From contig JADYZI010000147.1 of the NCBI GenBank assembly GCA_020853255.1, positions 1 through 8,490 on the forward strand: DNA of 8,490 nt, given 5' to 3'. Source of the DNA: Acidobacteriota bacterium. GTDB taxonomy: Bacteria > Acidobacteriota > Blastocatellia > Pyrinomonadales > Pyrinomonadaceae. A program made the translations under genes and the position numbers. Below, in pieces: positions 1-5,165 of this stretch. Numbering within the stretch: position 1 is the first letter of the stretch; every line of letters begins with the position of its first letter. Below the pieces are notes generated by a model. That model was given only the letters and a program-made list of their open reading frames with translations, had not been told where the DNA came from and searched no databases.

Positions 1-1229
1 AAGACACCTACACGCCGGCCGAGTATCCGCTGTTCAAGGAACTGATCCGGCACACCGTCGAGAGCCTTAATTCATCGGTTGCATATACTTCAGACCCAAA
101 ACTGTTCAAGTCAAAGCCGGCAGCCCGGCGCCCGGCGGCAAAACCTGCCAAAACGGGCATGGAAGCCGCGCTCTCTGCCTTGCTGCCCGGGCTTGACGAC
201 GGCAAGCTCACCGCGGCGCGGGCCCGAAAGCTCGAAGCCAAGGTCATCGCCGAACCTGACGATACGGAATCGCGGATCCGTCTTCTTCGGCATTATATGA
301 GCTATGACGTCCGCGAAACACCGGCTTTGGTCAGGGCCCGAACGGTGCACCGGCTTTGGTTCATCCGGAATCGGCCCGAAATGTCGGCGACGGCCGTTTA
401 CGGGTTTTTTGGCCGTTCCGACTCGGACCAGTCGCCCGAATACGCGGCCCTCCGTGATGAGTGGATCAAGCAGGTCGAGATGAATAAGGCCAAGAAGGCC
501 ATTCGGCTCAACGCCTTTGAATTTGTTCAAGACCTCGAGCCGGCACTTGCAAAGCAGCTGTTGAAGGATGGGATGGCAGCCGATGCAGGCGCCTACGAAT
601 ACCCGTTCCAACTTGCCCGCATTGCCCGTACGGAACTTGATGACCTCAACAAAAAGCTCACCGCTGATGAGCGCGCCGCACTTAACCGCGAGGTCCTCGG
701 ACTCGGCCGGATAGCTCAAGCTCTGATCACGAAAGAACGTTCAGAAGAGCGCGACATGAACCGCGGTGAACTGACGATAAATATGTGCCGGGCCGCGCTT
801 GATACCGGCGATCTGGCACTTGCCGAAGCTCTCGGCCGCGACCTGGTGGTCGAGTTCGGAAGCGAGATCGGGGATTCGGCATATTCGCAGGCGGCGCATA
901 TCGGGAACATCGCACTTGGAATGGCCGAACTATCGCGCGGCAAAACCGCAAAGGCGGCTGAACACCTGCTAACGTCGATTCGAGCTCCGCTGCGGAAAAG
1001 CGAAGGCCACTTCACGGGAATTGACTTCAGGCTTGCAAAAGAACTTTTCCGCAAAGGTGAGCATAAGGCGGTCATCGAGTTTCTGAAGCAAAACCTTGAC
1101 CTAGAGAGCTTCAAGGAGGAGCCGGAAGTTTACAAGACACACATTGACGCAATTCGCGCGTGGATATCGCAAGCGGAAAATGGCATCGAACCGAGTTTCG
1201 ATTTTGAAAAGACCGCCGCGAAAAAGTAA
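1..1229 (+). CDS. Helical-repeat (TPR-like) protein of unknown function, 5'-truncated by the window edge
   Basis: The reading frame is open from base 3 to the TAA at 1227-1229 and has no stop at the left edge, so the true start lies outside. The first visible in-frame ATG, at 159, falls just after a Lys/Pro/Ala-rich linker (about 111-158) that separates an upstream segment (about 3-110, containing EYPLFKELIRHTVESL) from the rest. The gene is therefore probably a two-domain protein seen from the end of its first domain. The remaining roughly 356 residues are almost entirely amphipathic alpha helix. TPR-like helix pairs are visible, for example LDTGDLALAEALGRDLV and AKELFRKGEHKAVIEFLKQN, and the C terminus is charged (FDFEKTAAKK). 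No catalytic motif, signal peptide or membrane segment is visible. Segments such as RIRLLRHYM and VHRLWFIRNRPE, and the C-terminal LAKELF..GEH..VIEFL, resemble a helical-repeat family I recall from Acidobacteriota and relatives; this is memory, not a search. It lies 13 bases upstream of proC on the same strand, probably co-transcribed. Function unknown. Confidence 0.75.
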   Translation, partial: DTYTPAEYPLFKELIRHTVESLNSSVAYTSDPKLFKSKPAARRPAAKPAKTGMEAALSALLPGLDDGKLTAARARKLEAKVIAEPDDTESRIRLLRHYMSYDVRETPALVRARTVHRLWFIRNRPEMSATAVYGFFGRSDSDQSPEYAALRDEWIKQVEMNKAKKAIRLNAFEFVQDLEPALAKQLLKDGMAADAGAYEYPFQLARIARTELDDLNKKLTADERAALNREVLGLGRIAQALITKERSEERDMNRGELTINMCRAALDTGDLALAEALGRDLVVEFGSEIGDSAYSQAAHIGNIALGMAELSRGKTAKAAEHLLTSIRAPLRKSEGHFTGIDFRLAKELFRKGEHKAVIEFLKQNLDLESFKEEPEVYKTHIDAIRAWISQAENGIEPSFDFEKTAAKK

Positions 1230-1242
1230 TATTCGTTCTACG

Positions 1243-2088
1243 ATGACAAAGGGCAACGAAATTTCAGCGAAAACCGGCCTCGTCTTTATCGGCTGCGGCG
1301 TAATGGCTGAATCGATGATCGCCGGACTTCTGCGGGAAAAGATCGTCACGCCAAAACAGATCGCGGCCAGCCATCCGCGCCGCGACCGGCGTGAGGAATT
1401 AAAAAAACGCTATGGCATAAAGGTGTTCGCCGATAATGCGGCCGCCGCTAAAGCATTTCGCGGGCCTGATTCGGCCGTCGTCCTGTGTGTAAAACCGCAA
1501 AGGATGAACGCCGTGCTGCATGAGCTTGCGGGAGCAGTCACCGCGGAGCAGTTGGTCATCTCCATCGTTGCCGGGGCAACTATCGGTACGATCGCTGAAA
1601 CCCTCGACAGCCGACTGGTCGTGCGGGCCATGCCGAACACGCCCTCGCAGATCGGCAAGGGAATGACAGCTTGGACTTGCTCCGCAGACGTCGATAGCGG
1701 CCACAAGCGAATGGTCAAGATCCTGCTTTCCGCCCTCGGCACCGAGTTGTTCGTTGAGACGGAAAATATGATCGACATGGCAACCTCATTGAGCGCGACC
1801 GGCCCGACCTACACGTTTCTTGTCATGGAAGCCATGACCGACGCGGGCGTCCATCTCGGTTTCTCGCGCGAGGTGTCAAAAGAGCTTGTCCTTCAAACAA
1901 TGCTCGGATCGGTGCTTTTTGCCATGGAATCGCACAAGCATCCGGCCGAACTTCGCAACATGGTCACATCGCCGGGCGGAACCTCGGCCGAAGCAATTTA
2001 TCAAATGGAAAAAGGCGCTCTCCGCACCGTCCTGTCCAAAGCGATCTACGGAGCATATCGGCGAGCGGTAGAGCTTGGCAAGCGCTAA
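1243..2088 (+). CDS. proC: Pyrroline-5-carboxylate reductase
   Basis: Catalyses the last step of proline biosynthesis: NAD(P)H-dependent reduction of 1-pyrroline-5-carboxylate to L-proline, in the cytosol. The 281-residue product has the usual family length. The N-terminal Rossmann fold is shown by VFIGCGVMAESMIAGLL (residues 14-30, GxGxM motif). The basic stretch SHPRRDRR (43-50), after the second strand, fits a preference for NADPH. The conserved VVRAMPNTPSQIGKG lies at 126-140. The C-terminal dimerisation/active-site domain contains SATGPTYTF (184-192, usually SGSGPAYxF) and the signature LRNMVTSPGGTSAEAIYQME (237-256). The ATG at 1243 is preferred because homology begins right after it and it sits 13 bases past the upstream stop. 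In-frame ATGs at 1144 and 1180 would overlap the upstream gene and add a basic, non-homologous leader. No clear Shine-Dalgarno sequence precedes 1243, so coupling to the upstream gene is possible. No proA or proB is in the window. Confidence 0.95.
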   Translation: MTKGNEISAKTGLVFIGCGVMAESMIAGLLREKIVTPKQIAASHPRRDRREELKKRYGIKVFADNAAAAKAFRGPDSAVVLCVKPQRMNAVLHELAGAVTAEQLVISIVAGATIGTIAETLDSRLVVRAMPNTPSQIGKGMTAWTCSADVDSGHKRMVKILLSALGTELFVETENMIDMATSLSATGPTYTFLVMEAMTDAGVHLGFSREVSKELVLQTMLGSVLFAMESHKHPAELRNMVTSPGGTSAEAIYQMEKGALRTVLSKAIYGAYRRAVELGKR

Positions 2089-2098
2089 GCAGCTTCTA

Positions 2099-2199
2099 TT
2101 TTCGCGGGTTTCGCGTCCTGTTTTGTGCTGCTTCGTGGTCCAGGCCCCGGCTTCGCCACCACGAAAAAGACGAAACAAAGTCACGAAAATTCACGAAAT
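2099..2199. repeat. Imperfect long inverted repeat with CACGAAA words (repeat-like, possible terminator)
   Basis: The gap between the convergent proC and transporter genes holds two arms of about 42 bases (2099-2140 and 2158-2199) that are imperfect reverse complements around an 18-base loop. The innermost 8 pairs are perfect: TTCGTGGT at 2132-2139 with ACCACGAA at 2158-2165. Outward pairing continues with mismatches: TTTCGCG-type words in the left arm face CACGAAA-type words in the right arm. The right arm itself contains several related units (ACGAAAAAG, ACGAAACAAAG, CACGAAAAT, CACGAAATA). This looks like a copy of a dispersed intergenic repeat. Its position at the 3' ends of two genes allows a role in transcription termination or mRNA 3'-end protection, but no uridine tract clearly follows it. 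Confidence 0.5.
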
Positions 2200-2217
2200 A
2201 AGAAGATGTGGTTCAGC

Positions 2218-3864
2218 CTATGGTGAATCCGTCACGTGGGGTTGATTTCGTGCGTTGATATTTGTCTGTTCGGCCATTACCATCCGCTCGCCGGCGGCCT
2301 CGGTCATCTGTTCGTTCGGTTTGGGCAGGAACAGCGAAACTACGAATGCCAGGAACGCCATAAAGGCCCCGACCCAAAAGACAGGGTGTATCGCACCGGT
2401 CATAGCGGTTTGAAGTATCGCGAGTTTTTCCGGCGGAAGTTCCGCTTTTGCGGCCGGATCGATTATCGCATTCGGGTTGGACGCGAACGATGCGGCCTCG
2501 TCATGCGAAAATGCACCGCCGCTGTCTTCGGCGACCGCATGAAGCTGGGACGCCAGGCCGGCAGTCAACACGGCTCCCATAACAGCAACGCCTAAGGCCC
2601 CGCCGATAGAGCGCGAAAACTGGTTCATTGACGTCGCTATGCCGAGTTGGCTTCGTTCCACGGCCTGCTGAACGGCGATCAAAAGCGTCAGCATCGTTAA
2701 CCCGAGCCCCGCCCCGATGCACATCAGATTCGGATAAAGCAGCCAGTGCGGTGTGTCACGCTGGAACAGTGAAAGAAAGACGAAACCGCCCGTCAGCACA
2801 AGAAACCCAAAATTCGTTATGCCGCGATAGCCAAGCCGCAGCATCAGTCGCCCACCTACGACCGACATCGTGACCCAGCTCAGCATCAGCGGCGTCAGCA
2901 GCGAACCGGCCTCGGTCGCCGTAAAGCCAAGCGAGCCCTGGGCGAACAACGGTATGTAAGAAATAGCGCCGAACATTGCCACGCCGCCGAGAAATCCGGC
3001 GATCACGGCGATCAGCACTGTCCGGTTGCGGAAAAGTTGGAACGGGATCATCGGGTCGGGAGCGCGCCGTTCAACGCGTATAAATAACAGAAGCAGCACC
3101 GCCGAAACGAGCAAAAGGCCAAGATTGCGGGGCGAGAAAATTGTTGCTCCCGGGCCGGCCTCGACCATCGCAAGCATCAGCAGGCTGATCGATGCCATCA
3201 ACAAGGCCGCGCCGGCATAGTCGATCGACGGCTTTTTATCGATCTTCGGTTCCTTGAGCGCGAACCCGATTATCAACGCGGCCGCAAAACCGACAGGCAG
3301 GTTCACCCAAAATACCCAACGCCACGAGATCTGATCGGTGATAAACCCGCCGATGATCGGGCCAATAACGCTGGACAGGCCCCAAACGCCGCTGAACAGC
3401 GCCTGCATTCTGGTGCGTTCCTCGACCGTGAAAGCGTCGCCGATTATCGTCATCCCGAGCGGCACAAGGGCGCCGGCCCCAAGGCCCTGGATCGCGCGAA
3501 AAATGATCAACTGCGTCATCGAACCCGAAAACCCCGAAAGCAGCGTGCCGAGCAGGAACATCCCGATGCCTAACTGGTACATCGGCCGCCGGCCGTACAG
3601 GTCGGACAATTTGCCCCAGACCGGAACCGTTACCGTAGATGTGACCAAATACGCCGAGAAAACCCAACTGTAATGGCTCAAACCGCCGAGCGTAGCGATC
3701 ACGGTCGGCATGGCCGTGCCGACGACGGTCGCCTCAAGCGCGGCGATGAACATACCGGTCAGCACGCCGGCCGTCACGGCCCAGCGCCGTTTTCGCGACA
3801 TTTCCAGCATCGGCTTGTCAGACCAAACAGGTGCCGTTTTCAGATTTTCCGCGCCTTCAGCCAT
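2218..3864 (-). CDS. MFS transporter, DHA2 (14-helix, EmrB/QacA-type) drug/lipid exporter
   Basis: A 548-residue inner-membrane proton-coupled antiporter by family. After a polar N-terminal tail (1-27), helix 1 carries the DHA2 motif LEATVVGTAMPTV (43-55), with Glu44 where Asp is commonest. Motif A, GKLSDLYGRRP, is at 84-94. The exporter-specific motif C, GVWGLSSVIGPIIGGF, is at 159-174. The DHA2-typical WRWVFWVNLPVG is at 181-192. About 14 hydrophobic segments can be counted. A long polar, acidic loop (about 440-485) precedes the last helix, and a hydrophilic tail follows 515. The preferred start is the ATG at 3864, one base after the acyltransferase TAA. A GTG at 3903 would overlap that gene by 38 bases; it has a GGAG four bases upstream, so it cannot be excluded. 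Substrate cannot be read from sequence. Drug efflux is the default annotation, but coupling to a PlsC-type acyltransferase makes lipid or lipid-precursor export an alternative. Confidence 0.92.
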   Translation of the reverse strand: MAEGAENLKTAPVWSDKPMLEMSRKRRWAVTAGVLTGMFIAALEATVVGTAMPTVIATLGGLSHYSWVFSAYLVTSTVTVPVWGKLSDLYGRRPMYQLGIGMFLLGTLLSGFSGSMTQLIIFRAIQGLGAGALVPLGMTIIGDAFTVEERTRMQALFSGVWGLSSVIGPIIGGFITDQISWRWVFWVNLPVGFAAALIIGFALKEPKIDKKPSIDYAGAALLMASISLLMLAMVEAGPGATIFSPRNLGLLLVSAVLLLLFIRVERRAPDPMIPFQLFRNRTVLIAVIAGFLGGVAMFGAISYIPLFAQGSLGFTATEAGSLLTPLMLSWVTMSVVGGRLMLRLGYRGITNFGFLVLTGGFVFLSLFQRDTPHWLLYPNLMCIGAGLGLTMLTLLIAVQQAVERSQLGIATSMNQFSRSIGGALGVAVMGAVLTAGLASQLHAVAEDSGGAFSHDEAASFASNPNAIIDPAAKAELPPEKLAILQTAMTGAIHPVFWVGAFMAFLAFVVSLFLPKPNEQMTEAAGERMVMAEQTNINARNQPHVTDSP

Positions 3865-3865
3865 C

Positions 3866-4747
3866 TTATGCCGCTCGTCCGAATTCCTTGCGGTCCTCCT
3901 CACCGAGCTCCGCTATCAGCTCCATCAAATGATCGGCGATCTCTTTGTGCGTGCGAAGCGAATCGCGTTTTTCGTAGAAGCCCGAAAGATCGACGGGCTC
4001 GCCGAACCATATCCGCACCTTTTCGCCGCCGGCCCAGTTTCCGAGTATCTGTTTTGGAAGATCATTATTCAGTCCCGCAATGAACACCGGAACGACCTGC
4101 GGCCGCGACGCCATGATCACCTTGCCGATCCCAGGTTGGGCCGGCAGGAACGAATACGGATCGTCGTTAAGATTGCGTTTGCCTTCGGGGTGAAAACCTA
4201 TCAGATGACCCGGCCCGCTTGAGCACAGCCTGATCAGTTCACGAACGGAGAACTTGTCGAAATTCCGCTTCCCGGCTTCGTTCTGCTCTCGGAAAAATGG
4301 CGGATACATTGCCCACCAGCCCATCACCAGGTTGACGAACCAGCCAATGGGATTGTCGTAGAAAAACTTTGCCCGCACCGGAAAATAAAGCACTATCGGC
4401 CGGCGCGTCCGGCGAAAGAGCACGCTCGCGACCGTGTACATATCAAAGAACGAGCGATGGTTGGAAACAAGCAGCAGCGGACGTGCGGCGTCGGTCCGCT
4501 CGATATTCTCAAGCCCGCGCACGTTCATCAGATTGTAGGTGGCAAGATATATCCAAAGCGATCCGATGTGCCGCTGAAAAAAAGTCCAGAACCGCTTCCA
4601 CCCGCCGCGGTTCATCGCCCGGACGAGCCGGAACGCGGCCCGTTCGGTCGAGGTCAGGACCGAAAGCTCTTCGGTGGTCGGGGCGGCACACGGCGCGGGT
4701 TCAAGCGAGGCCGCTCCGGCTACCGCGGGCAAGTTGGTTTCTTCCAT
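3866..4747 (-). CDS. PlsC-type 1-acyl-sn-glycerol-3-phosphate acyltransferase family protein
   Basis: A 293-residue member of the lysophosphatidate acyltransferase (LPLAT/PlsC) superfamily, which transfers acyl chains from acyl-ACP or acyl-CoA to lysophospholipid-type acceptors at the inner membrane. The catalytic NHxxxxD box is NHRSFFD at 96-102 (His97, Asp102). The acceptor-binding box is FHPEGKRN at 185-192, equivalent to the usual FPEGTRS. The fourth conserved block is VVPVFIAGL at 218-226. A hydrophobic stretch around FFQRHIGSLWIYLATYNLM (56-74) could associate with the membrane. It is longer than a typical PlsC (about 240 residues) because of an Ala/Pro-rich N-terminal extension (about 1-30). 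Start: the ATG at 4747; a TTG two codons upstream (4753) is less likely. No Shine-Dalgarno sequence is visible, and a good promoter lies almost directly upstream. It is the first gene of a probable two-gene transcript with the MFS transporter. The Gly-Lys-Arg variant of box III and the extension make a substrate other than lysophosphatidate possible. Confidence 0.9.
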   Translation of the reverse strand: MEETNLPAVAGAASLEPAPCAAPTTEELSVLTSTERAAFRLVRAMNRGGWKRFWTFFQRHIGSLWIYLATYNLMNVRGLENIERTDAARPLLLVSNHRSFFDMYTVASVLFRRTRRPIVLYFPVRAKFFYDNPIGWFVNLVMGWWAMYPPFFREQNEAGKRNFDKFSVRELIRLCSSGPGHLIGFHPEGKRNLNDDPYSFLPAQPGIGKVIMASRPQVVPVFIAGLNNDLPKQILGNWAGGEKVRIWFGEPVDLSGFYEKRDSLRTHKEIADHLMELIAELGEEDRKEFGRAA

Positions 4748-4760
4748 ACCCAAACGTCAG

Positions 4761-4792
4761 ATTCTACCATTCGGCCAGCCAGTCGCGAATCG
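4761..4792 (-). promoter_or_regulatory. Predicted extended -10 promoter of plsC-MFS, giving a near-leaderless mRNA
   Basis: On the minus strand the sequence TGG-TAGAAT has its hexamer at plus coordinates 4761-4766. This matches the -10 consensus in five of six positions, with an upstream TGn extension. A weak -35-like TTCGCG lies 17 bases upstream. A start about 7 bases downstream of the hexamer would fall near 4754, only about 6 bases before the ATG at 4747. Together with the absent Shine-Dalgarno sequence this suggests a leaderless or ultra-short-leader transcript. Prediction from sequence only. Confidence 0.4.
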
Positions 4793-4896
4793 CCCTCAGC
4801 ATTTGACCGCGGTCACCAACTGCGTTTCGGGCCCGCTAATCGCAAAAGAGACGTCTCATGATCGCGGCATCTTTGAGTCCTTGGCGAGCTTTGCGT

Positions 4897-4910
4897 AAGA
4901 CAGTTGTCTT
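4897..4910. promoter_or_regulatory. Perfect 6-bp dyad AAGACA-GT-TGTCTT (possible operator)
   Basis: AAGACA at 4897-4902 and TGTCTT at 4905-4910 are exact reverse complements separated by two bases. The dyad lies between the divergent plsC and peptidase promoters, at roughly -148 to -135 relative to the predicted peptidase start near 5045. This form fits the binding site of a dimeric helix-turn-helix regulator, but a 6-bp dyad can occur by chance and no second copy was seen in the window. Confidence 0.25.
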
Positions 4911-4960
4911 TCAAACAAGCTTCTCAAAGCACGCGAAAAAGATCCCACGGGGAATTAGAT

Positions 4961-4980
4961 ATTTCTCAAGAATGAGAGAT
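4961..4980. promoter_or_regulatory. Small inverted repeat ATTTCTCA-AGAA-TGAGAGAT
   Basis: The arms at 4961-4968 and 4973-4980 pair in seven of eight positions (the eighth would be G-U in RNA), around a four-base AGAA centre. It ends about 30 bases upstream of the predicted -35 of the peptidase gene, where an activator or repressor could bind. No uridine run follows, so it is not an obvious terminator. Functional role is speculative. Confidence 0.25.
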
Positions 4981-5009
4981 CGGCGTCCGCACCGACAACA
5001 GGAAATTTA

Positions 5010-5038
5010 TGGACATTGATCGTTTTTTCAGCTAGTAT
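5010..5038 (+). promoter_or_regulatory. Predicted sigma-70-like promoter of the secreted peptidase gene
   Basis: TGGACA at 5010-5015 (five of six matches to TTGACA) and TAGTAT at 5033-5038 (four of six to TATAAT) are separated by exactly 17 bases. A start near 5045 would leave a leader of about 120 bases before the ATG at 5166. The surrounding sequence is more A/T-rich than the coding DNA, as expected for a promoter. It was found by eye. Confidence 0.4.
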
Positions 5039-5150
5039 GAATGTTCGAAAGGGCCGGTCAGCGCTCTATTTTACTCATTCTGAAAAAAAGATCGTTTTTA
5101 GGTTGCTGCCGCTGCTTTCTAAACCCGAATTGCCATTATTCAAGATCACC

Positions 5151-5156
5151 AAGGAG
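5151..5156 (+). promoter_or_regulatory. Ribosome binding site that fixes the peptidase start
   Basis: AAGGAG sits 9 bases upstream of the ATG at 5166. This choice puts a classical signal peptide at the very N terminus. It rejects the longer in-frame reading from a TTG at 5016, which would bury the signal peptide behind 50 residues and start inside the predicted promoter. It is the clearest Shine-Dalgarno sequence in the window. Confidence 0.8.
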
Positions 5157-5165
5157 TATTTCCCC

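Larger units (their letters stand above)
4748..5165. other. Divergent intergenic region of about 418 bases with no gene
   Basis: This region separates the leftward plsC gene from the rightward peptidase gene. Short open frames cross it, but none has a convincing start, ribosome site or recognisable product. It holds the predicted plsC promoter at its left end, the predicted peptidase promoter near 5010-5038, two dyads (4897-4910 and 4961-4980), and a 7-base inverted pair CTTTGAG (4871-4877) / CTCAAAG (4923-4929) that brackets the first dyad. The stretch from about 4870 to 4900 (CTTTGAGTCC, then GCTTTGCG) resembles degenerate CTTTGCG-type intergenic repeats I recall from environmental genomes. 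Nothing else is recognised. Confidence 0.6.

Noticed and set aside
111..719. Long antisense open frame opposite the first gene
   Set aside because: It is a shadow of the plus-strand codon pattern: no family resemblance, no ribosome site, and the plus strand reads as a coherent helical protein continuing to 1229.
1144..1242. Longer proC starting at the in-frame ATG at 1144
   Set aside because: It would overlap the upstream gene by 86 bases and add a basic leader with no family similarity; homology starts just after the ATG at 1243.
2158..2199. CACGAAA repeats considered as a CRISPR or regulatory-iteron array
   Set aside because: The units are short and irregular, with no constant spacers and no cas or replication gene nearby; they are better explained as one arm of the imperfect hairpin.
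3710..4222. Plus-strand open frame across the transporter-acyltransferase junction
   Set aside because: It lies wholly antisense to two well-identified genes, and its translation shows no domain or motif.
4674..4898. Small plus-strand open frame spanning the plsC start
   Set aside because: Overlaps the plsC coding start on the opposite strand, and has no ribosome site or recognisable product.
5016..5165. Longer peptidase reading frame starting at a TTG at 5016
   Set aside because: It would place 50 residues before a clear signal peptide and begin inside the predicted promoter; AAGGAG at 5151-5156 supports the ATG at 5166.
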